Part shown: positions 17,973-27,693 of the stretch, piece after piece
Position numbering within the stretch: the stretch's first letter is position 1
How the letters are laid out: the number at the start of each line of letters is the position of its first letter
DNA from: Bacteroidota bacterium
GTDB taxonomy: Bacteria; Bacteroidota; Bacteroidia; AKYH767-A; JAHEYN01
NCBI GenBank assembly: GCA_947448795.1
Contig: CANFOZ010000007.1
Span: forward strand, 1-58,648
DNA: 58,648 nt
Direction: 5' to 3'
The notes under the pieces: generated by a model
The model's database searches: none
Seen by the model: the letters and a program-made list of their open reading frames with translations, nothing else
What the model was told of the DNA's origin: nothing
Made by a program: the position numbers and the translations under genes

Positions 17973-18161
17973 ATGATAACAGCACTTTCAGAGACACATA
18001 AAAATATTGCGCGCAGATATCAATTGTTTATAAACGAAAATAAAAAATTATATGCGTCAAAAAAAAACACAAAAGACATGCGATGTTTTGCTTTAAAAAA
18101 AATTATAAAATCTATGTGTTATATTAATCCAATTAAAACAAAACCTTTGAAACACCTATAA
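17973..18161 (+). CDS. Doubtful 62-residue ORF in AT-rich gap
   Basis: The 445-bp interval 17823-18267 is clearly more AT-rich than the rest of the window. The only frame of any size in it is this 62-codon ORF, basic and Lys-rich (IARRYQLFINENKKLY, then ALKKIIKS). I see no recognised family and no good promoter box. It may be spurious, a helix-turn-helix remnant or a real lineage-specific peptide. The rest of the interval holds only the upstream region of the histone-like gene and the terminator of the isocitrate dehydrogenase gene. Confidence 0.2.
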   Translation: MITALSETHKNIARRYQLFINENKKLYASKKNTKDMRCFALKKIIKSMCYINPIKTKPLKHL

Positions 18162-18220
18162 ACATTGACTTTAAAGGGTGTTGATAATAAATCATCTCGT
18201 CATACACACGCAAAAAAAAA

Positions 18221-18246
18221 CCGACGAAGAATATTCGTCGGCTTTT
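18221..18246. terminator. Intrinsic terminator after isocitrate dehydrogenase gene
   Basis: A perfect 8-bp stem CCGACGAA / TTCGTCGG (18221-18228 and 18234-18241). On the minus strand it is followed by nine T, the direction that ends the isocitrate dehydrogenase transcript; on the plus strand CTTTTT follows. Confidence 0.85.
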
Positions 18247-18267
18247 TAATGCATTGAAAAATAAAAA

Positions 18268-19497
18268 TTACATCGCTAATTTCTTTTGCAGATTAGCATC
18301 TAATGCATTTAAAAAATCTTCTGTGTTTAAGTAGTGCTCGGGTTTTGTTTCATTGCCATAGATACACACAGCAAGATCTTTCGTCATCTTACCAGACTCA
18401 ACAGTCTCGATACAAACATGCTCAAGAGCATGACAAAAATTAATCAACTCTTGATTGTTATCGAGCTGGCCTCTGAACTCAAGACCTCTTGTCCAAGCAA
18501 AGATTGAAGCTATTGGATTCGTTGATGTTGGCTTGCCTTTTTGATGTTCGCGAAAGTGACGCGTAACAGTACCATGCGCTGCTTCAGCCTCCATGGTCTT
18601 GCCATCAGGAGTAACGAGTGTAGACGTCATCAAGCCAAGTGAACCGAAGCCTTGTGCAACTGTATCACTCTGCACATCGCCATCGTAGTTCTTACAAGCC
18701 CACACAAAATTGCCATTCCATTTCAGCGCTGAAGCAACCATGTCATCAATCAAACGATGTTCGTAGGTGATACCTGCTGCTTTGTACTTGTCTTTAAATT
18801 CTTTTTGATAGGTCTCCTCAAAAATATCTTTGAAGCGTCCATCGTATTTTTTCAGAATGGTGTTCTTCGTAGAAAGATACAAAGGCCACTTCTTCATCAA
18901 AGCCTGATTGAAGCAAGCGCGTGCGAAACCATAAATGGATTCATCGGTGTTATACATTGCTAATGCAACACCATCGCTTTTAAAGTTATATACATCAAAC
19001 GACTGCACAGCACTTCCATCTTCAGGTGTGAAGGTGATAGTAAGCTTGCCTTTGCCTTTGGTAACAAAGTCAGTAGCGCGATATTGATCGCCGAAAGCAT
19101 GACGACCAATACATATAGGAGCAGTCCAATTAGGAACGAGACGAGGGATGTTTTTCATAACGATTGGCTCGCGAAAAACAGTTCCATCGAGTATGTTACG
19201 AATAGTACCATTAGGCGACTTCCACATTTGCTTTAAGGAGAATTCTTTCACGCGTTCCTCATCCGGTGTGATGGTTGCGCATTTGATGCCAACGTTGTAT
19301 TTCTTTATTGCTTCAGCTGCATCAATAGTAACTTGATCATTGGTTGCATCGCGATGCTCCATACCAAGATCATAGTAATGAATCTCCATATCAAGATAAG
19401 GAACGATTAATTTTTCTTTGATAAATTTCCAGATGACACGCGTCATCTCGTCGCCATCGAGTTCGACAACCGGGTTAAGAACTTTGATTTTCTTCAT
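18268..19497 (-). CDS. icd: NADP-dependent isocitrate dehydrogenase
   Basis: This enzyme oxidises isocitrate to 2-oxoglutarate with NADP in the TCA cycle. The 409-residue length and sequence match the homodimeric, eukaryote-like NADP-IDH subfamily rather than the 740-residue monomeric type. Seen are [12 protein letters not shown] at the start, [19 protein letters not shown] (substrate Ser/Asn/Arg), the metal-binding region [18 protein letters not shown] and [11 protein letters not shown]. The gene is single, on the minus strand, with a strong terminator after it. Confidence 0.97.
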   Translation of the reverse strand: MKKIKVLNPVVELDGDEMTRVIWKFIKEKLIVPYLDMEIHYYDLGMEHRDATNDQVTIDAAEAIKKYNVGIKCATITPDEERVKEFSLKQMWKSPNGTIRNILDGTVFREPIVMKNIPRLVPNWTAPICIGRHAFGDQYRATDFVTKGKGKLTITFTPEDGSAVQSFDVYNFKSDGVALAMYNTDESIYGFARACFNQALMKKWPLYLSTKNTILKKYDGRFKDIFEETYQKEFKDKYKAAGITYEHRLIDDMVASALKWNGNFVWACKNYDGDVQSDTVAQGFGSLGLMTSTLVTPDGKTMEAEAAHGTVTRHFREHQKGKPTSTNPIASIFAWTRGLEFRGQLDNNQELINFCHALEHVCIETVESGKMTKDLAVCIYGNETKPEHYLNTEDFLNALDANLQKKLAM

Positions 19498-19557
19498 AAC
19501 AGATTTGAGGTTTAATAATTAATTAAGGGCTCTTGGATAAATTTTTAATCGTTGAAA

Positions 19558-22473
19558 TTAATACCCGAAGATATCTTCGAGGGATAGATATTTTATCTTT
19601 CCATATTTTTGAAGCGTGTTTAGATCAAGCAGGTTTTTGTCGCCAAGAACAAGTAAAATATAGGGACTGCCTTTTATATACTTGCTTTGAAAAGCACTAA
19701 CTGCATCGTAGTTCATTGCAGGTAATTGCTCATACAAATCTTTACGAGCATCGTGATTAAGACCAAATTTCACAGCGCGCTCGTAATTGAAAAGAATCGA
19801 TGCACGCGTGATTCGCTCTGTTTCAATTTTGTTTTTTATAGCCTCTTTAGCAGAAGCAAAAGCGACTTGTGACTCAGGCATTTTATTAAGCAGCGCATAC
19901 ATAGCAGTCATTGCCTCTGGAAGTTTATCGGCTTGTGTTCCGATGTATGCCATGTTATAGAATGCGGCATCAGGACGACTAGGCGTTTGATAATTAGAAA
20001 ACACGGAATACGCCAAGGCCTTTGATTCGCGTATGTCTTGAAAAACAATCGAAGACATACCTCCACCAAAATACTCGTTGTAAAGTCGAATATCTGAATA
20101 CAAATTTGGCGAATAGATTCCGCCTTTGGATAGCATGATAATCTCGGCTTGCTTCATGTCGTAGTTGACAATATAAACGATGGAGTCAGAGGTTTCGCGT
20201 TCAGAAAAAACCTGCTCAGGAATTAACGGCTTACGTATTGCCGGCACTGGATGATTTGCAAGCAGTGATGCCATCAAAGGTTCTACCTCTGTAGGTCCAT
20301 AATATAGAATGTGATGCTCATACGAGGTGAGTCCACTGATAATCGCGGTCAGTTCTTTTGGATCTAAGGCCTTCAATTCAGTTTCAGAAAGGATATTTGT
20401 GAAGGGAGATTTCGCACCGTAATGTCCATAATTATAGAGGCCGCTCCATAGAATCTGATCCTTGTTTAACTTAGAATCTGTGCGGCTTTTAAGAAGGTCT
20501 GTTACCAAGTTATCCAAAGCCGGCTTATCTGCTTTAGGATCTTTCAATAATTTCTCGAAGAGTTTTACCGATGGCTCAAAGTTATCCGACAAACCAGTCA
20601 GACTAACATAGATTTGATCATTGGAACTGTTCACATCAAAAGAGCAACCCAAACGATAAAATTCTTGTTGCAGGGCTTCCGGACTGAGGTCTTTGGTGCC
20701 AAGGTATTTTAGATAGTCAAGAGCAACACCAAGCTTGCGATCGCTATTGCCACCCATCTCTACAATATAATATAAGGAGAAGGTGTTGTTCTCTGTATTG
20801 CGAAGATAGTTGAGCGGGATGCCGTTGTCTAATTTGCGTTTTACGATATCCTTGTCGTAGTTTAAGAAAACGGGTTTTGATTCAGCAGCAGGCGTATTTA
20901 AGATGGCCTGTACAAAAGGCGAACGCGACTCGCGATTAACTTCAACCGGAGTTATAGCTGGCTTCTCTACTTTCTGTGCATTCTTGTTTTCACCTGTGTG
21001 TTTATAAACAACAACATAATTATCGTTGTAGTTTTTATTCGCAAAATCAACAATTTGTTGTTTTGTAATTTTCGATAAACGATTGATTTTTTGCGTACGG
21101 TCGGACCAGTTTATTCCAAGAATAAAAGACTCTAGCATCGCATTCATCCGACCATAATTGCTTTCGTAATTATGGATTTGACGCAGCTTCAAATCGTTGA
21201 TAGCGGCTTGCATGAGCCAATCGGGGAAAGCACCTTTTTTAACCGAGTCAATTTGCGCAAGCATCAGCTTTTTTACATCCTCAAGCTTCTGGCCTTCGCG
21301 AGGCGATCCAAAAAAAGAATGCACGGTGTAATCCTTTAGCATGTCAACAGATGTTCCGCTGCTTAATACTTTTTGTTTTTGATTTAAATTGAGATCCAAC
21401 AGACCTGCTTTTCCGTTACAAAGGATCATGTCGGTGAGCTCAAGCAATTCAGCATCTGCGGTACCGGCACCAGGAAAACGAAAACCAATCATCACTTGCT
21501 CTGCTGCAGGACCATAGATGTCGCGCACCACAGGCTTCATGATAGGCGCCTCTACTGCCGGGATAAATGGCGTCAACGCTTTGCTCTTCAATCCACCGAA
21601 GCGTGCGTCAATCCATGCGATCGTGCTATCCGGATCCATATCTCCTGACAAACAGATGGCCATGTTGTTCGGCACATAATTAACATCATAAAACTTTTTG
21701 ATCTTGGTGATAGACGGATTTTTTAAGTGATCAATCGTTCCGATGGTAGTTTGAGTTCCATAGGTGTTCTTTTGAAAAAGGCCAGCATAGAGCGTCTCCC
21801 AAAGCTGCCAGTCGTCGTTGTCCAAGCCGCGATTCTTCTCCTCATAAACGGCTTCAAGTTCGGTATGAAAAATACGCAGCACCGGTTGGCGAAATCGTTC
21901 CGCCTCAATAGTAAGCCATTTCTCCAACTGATTAGATGGAACATCATTCACATATACAGTTTGCTCAAAGGAAGTGAAGGCATTGGTGCCTTTTGCGCCG
22001 ATGGAAGAAAGCATCTTGTCGTATTCATTGGCGATCGCATATTTAGCAGCTACACCAGAAACACTGTCTATCTGATGATAGATGGCTTTGCGTTTTGCTG
22101 CCTCCTTGGTTGCACGATAGGATTCATACAACACCTCGATTTTATCGAGCTCAGGCTTCTCTTTCGCATAGTCGAGCGAGCCATAGCGATCGGTTCCTTT
22201 AAACAACATGTGCTCAAGATAGTGAGCCAAACCTGTAGCATCCGACGGGTCGTTCTTGCTACCCGCGCGAACAGCAATTGCCGTTTGAATGCGCGGTGCA
22301 TCTTTATAAACAGAAAGATAGACGGTGAGTCCATTATCCAAGCGATAGATACGCGCATTCAGTGGATCACCATCAACATGCTGATAGGTGTAAACTTTTT
22401 TATCAGCTGCATGCAAATCCGTTAAGGATACTGCAAAAAACAAAAGGACTAGTAGACGAACGACTTTGATCAT
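19558..22473 (-). CDS. Secreted/periplasmic M16 (insulinase/pitrilysin) metallopeptidase
   Basis: From ATG 22473 the protein has 971 residues with a signal peptide (IKVVRLLVLLFFAVS, cleavage near HAA-DKK). The frame extends 19 codons upstream, but the signal peptide argues for this start. The first M16 domain has the inverted zinc motif HYLEH (residues 84-88) and the distal Glu region EAVYEEKNR. A second, inactive-looking M16 domain follows (FGGGMSSIVFQDIRESKALAYSVFS), as in two-domain pitrilysin-like enzymes. It probably degrades peptides in the periplasm. It starts 46 bp after dnaX and may be read from the same mRNA. Confidence 0.93.
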   Translation of the reverse strand: MIKVVRLLVLLFFAVSLTDLHAADKKVYTYQHVDGDPLNARIYRLDNGLTVYLSVYKDAPRIQTAIAVRAGSKNDPSDATGLAHYLEHMLFKGTDRYGSLDYAKEKPELDKIEVLYESYRATKEAAKRKAIYHQIDSVSGVAAKYAIANEYDKMLSSIGAKGTNAFTSFEQTVYVNDVPSNQLEKWLTIEAERFRQPVLRIFHTELEAVYEEKNRGLDNDDWQLWETLYAGLFQKNTYGTQTTIGTIDHLKNPSITKIKKFYDVNYVPNNMAICLSGDMDPDSTIAWIDARFGGLKSKALTPFIPAVEAPIMKPVVRDIYGPAAEQVMIGFRFPGAGTADAELLELTDMILCNGKAGLLDLNLNQKQKVLSSGTSVDMLKDYTVHSFFGSPREGQKLEDVKKLMLAQIDSVKKGAFPDWLMQAAINDLKLRQIHNYESNYGRMNAMLESFILGINWSDRTQKINRLSKITKQQIVDFANKNYNDNYVVVYKHTGENKNAQKVEKPAITPVEVNRESRSPFVQAILNTPAAESKPVFLNYDKDIVKRKLDNGIPLNYLRNTENNTFSLYYIVEMGGNSDRKLGVALDYLKYLGTKDLSPEALQQEFYRLGCSFDVNSSNDQIYVSLTGLSDNFEPSVKLFEKLLKDPKADKPALDNLVTDLLKSRTDSKLNKDQILWSGLYNYGHYGAKSPFTNILSETELKALDPKELTAIISGLTSYEHHILYYGPTEVEPLMASLLANHPVPAIRKPLIPEQVFSERETSDSIVYIVNYDMKQAEIIMLSKGGIYSPNLYSDIRLYNEYFGGGMSSIVFQDIRESKALAYSVFSNYQTPSRPDAAFYNMAYIGTQADKLPEAMTAMYALLNKMPESQVAFASAKEAIKNKIETERITRASILFNYERAVKFGLNHDARKDLYEQLPAMNYDAVSAFQSKYIKGSPYILLVLGDKNLLDLNTLQKYGKIKYLSLEDIFGY

Positions 22474-22519
22474 GTTTGGTTTTATTTTAATGGTTTTGTT
22501 CTTGGTAAATAAAGAGGAA

Positions 22520-24403
22520 TTAAAAGTCAAGCTCTAGATTGAACTTGCTTTTAAAGTGGTTCATAGCAGGATTCTTTTCGGCCATCTTTTTGAATTTTTC
22601 GGAGATGGTGTATGGCACCGGATTTTCATCCTGCTCCACGCTTACCGTTAAAATCAAACGTATCGCATAGTTATTCAAGGTCTTGCGAAGATGCTCGCAC
22701 AGGTCAGTATGAATTGTTGAAAAGCTAGCTGAATTTCCAACTGTATATTCAACATCTACTTGGTTATTGATAATTGGCTTGGACGAAGTTAATGCGGCAT
22801 GCACACTTTTTTTTCCTTGCTCTAAAGCAATCATTGCGTAATCCAACCACGCTGCATGAAGCATCTCTAAGGTGAATGGATCGGAACCAAAATTACGCTG
22901 CTCTTGCTGCACCTGTTCTTCAACGGGCGATTTTGTTTGCTTGCGCAAAGCGCTTATTGAAAGCGTACGCTGCATATTTCCTATGGGCGTAACACTTGGC
23001 GCTGCAGCTGGCGTTGGCGTTGGATCAGCAGCCTTTTCTTGAATTGGCATATCGCGCTCTTGCTCCGTCTGAGGTTGCGAATTTAGAATGACTGAATCAG
23101 GAGAAACTGGCGTTGGCAAAATTGCAGCGGCAGGCATTTCTACTTTGGGTTCAGCAACGATCTGGGGTTCAGGCGGAGTACCTAGTTTTGCAACAGGTAT
23201 AGCAGCAGTCTCTACTTGGGCTGGAGGAATTACTTTCGGTGTTGAAATCTCCGTTACGGGTTGTTGCTCAGGCTTTTTTTTTTCGTCCGTGCTAGCCACA
23301 GACGCAAAAGGCTTTGCTAAGTTGCACATTTTCATCAGGGCCAACTCAACCAGTAGGCGCGGATGTTTAGCCGCTTTGTATTGAAGATCAGCTTGGTTAG
23401 ACATATCGAGCCAAGCTAATAAAAGCCCAGTACTACAAGCCGCTGATTGACTCCTGTATTTCTCGCGTGCAGCCGGACTCGTTTCTAAAAGCTGCAAGGT
23501 GGCTTCGTTGCGACACACCATCAAGTTGCGAAAATGACCACTCATTCCAGCGATGAAATTATGTCCATCGAAGCCATTGTTAATGACGTCGTTAAGAAGC
23601 AATAAAGCGGGGGCTAAGGTTCCGCTGATAAGATGATCGGTGATGCGAAAATAGTATTCGTAATCAAGGACATTCAGGTTGTCGATGGCATGCTGATAGG
23701 TAAGCGTGTTGCCTGAATAGCTTACCACTTGATCAAAGATGGACAAGGCATCACGCAAGGCACCATCGGCTTTTTGAGCAATCACATGAAGTGCTTCAGG
23801 CTCGGCGTTAACATGCTCTTTGCTTGCTACGAACTGCAAATGATTGGCAATGTCTTCAATCTGAATGCGATTGAAATCATAAATCTGGCAACGCGATAAA
23901 ATAGTAGGTATTATCTTATGCTTCTCGGTAGTAGCCAAAATAAAAATAGCATACGATGGCGGCTCCTCCAGTGTTTTCAAAAAGGCATTGAAGGCAGCAT
24001 TCGAAAGCATGTGTACCTCATCGATGATGTAGATCTTGAATTTTCCTTTGTGCGGAACAATACGAACCTGTTCAACCAAGTTTCGAATGTCTTCTACTGA
24101 ATTGTTCGAAGCGGCATCCAGTTCATAGATATTAAAAGAAGCGTTCTGGTTGAAAGAGACACAGGAGTCGCAGGTATTACAGGGCTCAATCTCCGGTGTT
24201 AAATTTTCGCAGTTGATCGTTTTGGCCAAGATACGCGCACAGGTTGTTTTACCAACTCCACGCGGACCGGTGAATAAAAAAGCCTGTGCCAGATGGTGAT
24301 TCCGGATAGCATTTTTTAATGTAGATGTAATTGAATGTTGACCCACCACCGAATCGAAGGTGATTGGACGATATTTCCGAGCGGATACGACGAACTGTTC
24401 CAT
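22520..24403 (-). CDS. dnaX: DNA polymerase III subunit gamma/tau
   Basis: The 627-residue clamp-loader subunit. Residues 1-240 are the AAA+ module: Walker A GPRGVGKT (46-53), zinc cysteines 65, 75, 78 and 81, and Walker B YIIDEVH. Domain III (collar) ends near residue 370. From 371 a Pro/Gln/Val-rich linker leads to a tau-specific C-terminal domain (~500-627). At codons 374-377 the mRNA reads G, ten A, G: the zero-frame contains A AAA AAG, the E. coli dnaX slippery heptamer. A -1 shift gives one Ala codon and UGA, yielding a ~378-residue gamma that ends just after the collar. The ATG at 24403 follows a TAACTTTG box. Confidence 0.97.
   Translation of the reverse strand: MEQFVVSARKYRPITFDSVVGQHSITSTLKNAIRNHHLAQAFLFTGPRGVGKTTCARILAKTINCENLTPEIEPCNTCDSCVSFNQNASFNIYELDAASNNSVEDIRNLVEQVRIVPHKGKFKIYIIDEVHMLSNAAFNAFLKTLEEPPSYAIFILATTEKHKIIPTILSRCQIYDFNRIQIEDIANHLQFVASKEHVNAEPEALHVIAQKADGALRDALSIFDQVVSYSGNTLTYQHAIDNLNVLDYEYYFRITDHLISGTLAPALLLLNDVINNGFDGHNFIAGMSGHFRNLMVCRNEATLQLLETSPAAREKYRSQSAACSTGLLLAWLDMSNQADLQYKAAKHPRLLVELALMKMCNLAKPFASVASTDEKKKPEQQPVTEISTPKVIPPAQVETAAIPVAKLGTPPEPQIVAEPKVEMPAAAILPTPVSPDSVILNSQPQTEQERDMPIQEKAADPTPTPAAAPSVTPIGNMQRTLSISALRKQTKSPVEEQVQQEQRNFGSDPFTLEMLHAAWLDYAMIALEQGKKSVHAALTSSKPIINNQVDVEYTVGNSASFSTIHTDLCEHLRKTLNNYAIRLILTVSVEQDENPVPYTISEKFKKMAEKNPAMNHFKSKFNLELDF
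23273..23284 (-). promoter_or_regulatory. Candidate programmed frameshift/slippage site (A10-G) in dnaX
   Basis: Ten consecutive T on the plus strand (23274-23283) are ten A in the message, read GAA AAA AAA AAG in frame. It can act as ribosomal -1 slippery site or as a site of RNA polymerase slippage as known in Thermus dnaX. Both alternative frames hit stops within about ten codons. Confidence 0.65.
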
Positions 24404-24419
24404 GAGTGTATAAGGTCTG

Positions 24420-24427
24420 CAAAGTTA
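24420..24427 (-). promoter_or_regulatory. -7 box (TAACTTTG) of dnaX
   Basis: Perfect TAnnTTTG on the minus strand, about 13 nt of leader before the ATG at 24403, with a T-rich tract about 17 bp further upstream. Confidence 0.6.
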
Positions 24428-24520
24428 GCAAATAGTCGCGTATAAAAAAGCGTTAAAAAAGCCAAAAAGGTGTTCTTATTCAATTAAAAGCGACTTTTCT
24501 AAGATTCGGTGCTTTTTGCC

Positions 24521-24528
24521 GATATTTG
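24521..24528 (+). promoter_or_regulatory. -7-like box (GATATTTG) of fbp
   Basis: One mismatch to TAnnTTTG, giving a leader of about 15 nt before the ATG at 24547. It is divergent from the dnaX promoter with about 90 bp between the boxes. Confidence 0.45.
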
Positions 24529-24546
24529 CACAAAGCAAAATAGCAC

Positions 24547-25563
24547 ATGAAAAAAGTGACCACCCTTGGACAGTTCATCATCGAAAGACAAGCTGAATTC
24601 CCTTTTGCAAAAGGCGAACTCTCCCGACTTTTGCGCGACATCGGCATAGCCGCAAAGATTGTAAACCGCGAAGTTAATAAGGCAGGCCTTGTGGACATCC
24701 TCGGTGACGAAGGCAATGTGAATGTGCAAGGAGAAGAAGTAAAAAAATTAGATGTATTTGCGAACGAGCAATTCATCTCTGCTCTAAGTTCAGGTGGCGA
24801 ATGTTGCGCCATCGCCTCAGAGGAGAATGAGAACATCGTGCATGTGTCCAACGACGTTTCGCAAAATGCAAAGTATGTGATCGCGATGGATCCATTAGAT
24901 GGTTCATCAAACATCGATGTCAATGTTTCTATTGGCACTATCTTTTCAATTTATCGCCGCATCTCTACTAGCGGTCACGCTACACTAGAAGACTTTCTTC
25001 AAAAAGGAACCGAGCAAGTTGCTGCAGGTTATATAATTTACGGCTCGTCCACAATGCTTGTATACACAACAGGTTGTGGGGTAAATGGGTTCACACTGGA
25101 TCCATCGATCGGTGAATTTTGTCTCTCCCACCCCAACTTGAAGTCACCAACTACAGGCAAGATTTATTCTATCAACGAAGGCAACGCCTTACACTTTCCA
25201 GAAGGTATAAAAGAGTATATAAAATATTGCCAAGCAGAAGACAAAGCAACATCACGACCGTATACATCGCGATACATCGGTTCCTTGGTGGCTGATTTTC
25301 ATCGCAACCTTATCAAAGGCGGCATCTATATGTATCCATCCACAAGCAAAGCGCCGAATGGCAAGTTGCGCCTCTTGTATGAATGCAACCCTTTGGCATT
25401 CATCATTGAACAAGCTGGCGGTGCTGCTACAGACGGTTTCGAACGCATCATGAGCAAACAAATTAGCTCCATTCATGAGCGCACTCCGATAATCATCGGC
25501 TCATCTGAAATGGTAGAGCAAGCGCATGCCTTTATGCGCATTCATACCGAAGTGAAAGCTTAA
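24547..25563 (+). CDS. fbp: Class I fructose-1,6-bisphosphatase
   Basis: FBPase removes the 1-phosphate of fructose-1,6-bisphosphate, the committed step of gluconeogenesis. The 338-residue protein is of class I: the metal-binding signature [12 protein letters not shown] is at residues ~117-128, [13 protein letters not shown] carries the first metal-binding glutamates, and [20 protein letters not shown] is the C-terminal substrate-site signature. The ATG is well placed after a promoter box. The next gene follows after 18 bp and may be cotranscribed. Confidence 0.97.
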   Translation: MKKVTTLGQFIIERQAEFPFAKGELSRLLRDIGIAAKIVNREVNKAGLVDILGDEGNVNVQGEEVKKLDVFANEQFISALSSGGECCAIASEENENIVHVSNDVSQNAKYVIAMDPLDGSSNIDVNVSIGTIFSIYRRISTSGHATLEDFLQKGTEQVAAGYIIYGSSTMLVYTTGCGVNGFTLDPSIGEFCLSHPNLKSPTTGKIYSINEGNALHFPEGIKEYIKYCQAEDKATSRPYTSRYIGSLVADFHRNLIKGGIYMYPSTSKAPNGKLRLLYECNPLAFIIEQAGGAATDGFERIMSKQISSIHERTPIIIGSSEMVEQAHAFMRIHTEVKA

Positions 25564-25581
25564 TTTGCTTTTCCATAAACC

Positions 25582-27693
25582 ATGAAGAATCGCCAAGCGC
25601 AGTTTAAGGCCGGCAAGCATGAAGATGCAGCGTTGCGCATCGAAGCATCAAAAAGCACTCCTTGGAAGTTCGCATTCTTATTGGCTTTCTTTGGCTTTCT
25701 GTTGTATGCCAACAGCATTCCCAACGACTACGCCTTAGATGACGCAGGTGCCGTAAACAACAACCTCTTTGTTCAAAAAGGATTACGAGGCATTCCCGAT
25801 ATTCTTACTGTTGATCTTTGGCATTTCGACAATGTAAACCTCGGCTATTACCGACCCTTATCGCTGATTACGCTTGCCGTCGAATACCAATTCTTCAAGG
25901 CAAATCCGCACATCAGTCACTTCATTAATGCCTTGCTCTTTGCCTTAAGCATGCTTGTGCTTTTTCTGCTTCTGCAACGTATTTTCAAAAATGAACACCC
26001 CGCCTTCGCATTTATTGTTACGGCTCTTTTCGCATGTCATCCGATACATACCGAGGTAGTAGCCAACATCAAAAGTCGAGACGAAATTTTAAGCTTCCTG
26101 AACCTCATCGCAGCGCTGTATTTTCTGCTCCGGTTCAACACAAACAAGAAGCTCTCCGCATTCGTTTTATCCGGGCTTTTTTTCTACCTCGCCTTAATGT
26201 CTAAAGAGTCGGCAATCACAGGCATTGCACTGGTGCCGATAGTGCTTTACTTCACAGGGCTTCGCGACCTAAAAAAAGGGGCTTTCCAAATCGCACTTTT
26301 TGCAGGTGTTGCGGCGCTTTTTTTGATACAGAAAATAATATTGATGGGTACATTATCCGGAACTGTACCAGACGACATCATCAACTATCCATACATTGGA
26401 GCCGATGCCAGAATGGCAACTTCGATACTGGTCTTGACTACGCTTATAAAGCAACTAATCTACCCGTTCAACCTGTGTTACGATTATTCCTACAATGCTA
26501 TTCCCGTTGGCGCTTGGAATCAACCGCTTGTTTTGTTAGGCTTACTTTTACTTATTGGGATGGCTATTTATCTTTATCTGCGCTGGCCTAAGCTTGATCT
26601 GTTTTCATTATCAATCGTAATTTTTATCATAACCCTAGCACCCGCTTTAGGCTTTATCATCGTGCGCGGTGGTATTATGGCAGAACGCTTTCTCTATGCA
26701 CCTTCGCTTGGCTTCTGTATCGCATTGGCAGGACTCTCAACGAAGGTATTCAAAGCAACATCAGAAAAGGATGATAGCATAACAAATTGGTTTAAGAAGA
26801 ACGCAAATTTATCATTCGCATTGTTGTTGATTATGCTTGTATTTTCTATAAAAACCATTCGACGAAACACAGAATGGAAAGACAACTTCACCCTCTTCTC
26901 CACCGATATTCTTAACAATCCGAACAGCGCACAAAACCATCGTCATCTGGGCAGTGAATACATCAATAAGGCCATTGCTGAAAAGAACGATGAAGCCAAG
27001 AAACGCGAGTACTTCAACAAGGGTGTTTTGGAGCTTCAAAAAGCAATCGCCATCCATCCAAAATTCGGAGATGCCTTCTTTAAGTTAGGCGTTGCTTATC
27101 ATGCCGTTTATCTGAATGTTGATTCGGCGGTATACTATTACACCAAAGCATCGGAGTATGCGCCAGGCTTCGCGTTGCCTTATAACAACATGGGCATCAT
27201 CTATCAAAGTTTAAAGAAATACGACATGGCTTCGTATTATTATAACATGGCGATGGATGCGAACCCAAACTTCCCCGATGCAAAAAAGAACGCTGCTGAT
27301 TTAAAAGCGGCAACAGGATTAGATATTCACCTCATGCCTGTTGACATGAATCTTGACAGCCTTCAAAAAAACACAGAGAAGAAAGACGACAACTTCTATT
27401 TCAACATGGGCACCTTCGCCGCCTCCAAAGGCGACTACAATGGAGCTATCGCTAACTTACAAATGGCAATAAAGCTCAATCCTAAGAACGAAGACGCCTT
27501 GATCAACCTAGGCAATTGCTTTGGTGTAACCAATCGTTTTCAAGAATCTATAGAAGTTACTTTACAAGTATTAAAGTTCAATCCGCAAAACGAAAGAGCA
27601 TGGCAGAACTTGGCGATATCCTACACAAAATTGGGGAACAAGTCAAAAGCTGACGACGCACTCGATCAATTGAATGCATTGAAGAATCACTAA
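25582..27693 (+). CDS. TMTC-like multi-pass membrane protein with TPR domain
   Basis: A 703-residue protein of two parts. Residues ~30-440 hold about 10-11 transmembrane helices with an early loop PNDYALDDAGAVNNN, then LGYYRPLSLIT, and a later AERFLYAPSLGFCIA segment. This layout matches the GT-C-type domain of the eukaryotic TMTC O-mannosyltransferases (DUF1736 region). Residues ~445-703 are tetratricopeptide repeats (for example PGFALPYNNMGIIYQSLKKY and PKNEDALINLGNCFGVTNR). The Asp-Asp pair after helix 1 is expected for a glycosyltransferase. Activity is inferred. The stop overlaps the convergent cation efflux gene by 4 bp. Confidence 0.75.
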   Translation: MKNRQAQFKAGKHEDAALRIEASKSTPWKFAFLLAFFGFLLYANSIPNDYALDDAGAVNNNLFVQKGLRGIPDILTVDLWHFDNVNLGYYRPLSLITLAVEYQFFKANPHISHFINALLFALSMLVLFLLLQRIFKNEHPAFAFIVTALFACHPIHTEVVANIKSRDEILSFLNLIAALYFLLRFNTNKKLSAFVLSGLFFYLALMSKESAITGIALVPIVLYFTGLRDLKKGAFQIALFAGVAALFLIQKIILMGTLSGTVPDDIINYPYIGADARMATSILVLTTLIKQLIYPFNLCYDYSYNAIPVGAWNQPLVLLGLLLLIGMAIYLYLRWPKLDLFSLSIVIFIITLAPALGFIIVRGGIMAERFLYAPSLGFCIALAGLSTKVFKATSEKDDSITNWFKKNANLSFALLLIMLVFSIKTIRRNTEWKDNFTLFSTDILNNPNSAQNHRHLGSEYINKAIAEKNDEAKKREYFNKGVLELQKAIAIHPKFGDAFFKLGVAYHAVYLNVDSAVYYYTKASEYAPGFALPYNNMGIIYQSLKKYDMASYYYNMAMDANPNFPDAKKNAADLKAATGLDIHLMPVDMNLDSLQKNTEKKDDNFYFNMGTFAASKGDYNGAIANLQMAIKLNPKNEDALINLGNCFGVTNRFQESIEVTLQVLKFNPQNERAWQNLAISYTKLGNKSKADDALDQLNALKNH

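Noticed and set aside
21727-22425. 232-codon plus-strand ORF inside the M16 peptidase gene
   Set aside because: No family resemblance, no promoter box, and the M16 domain with HYLEH motif is clearly coded on the minus strand.
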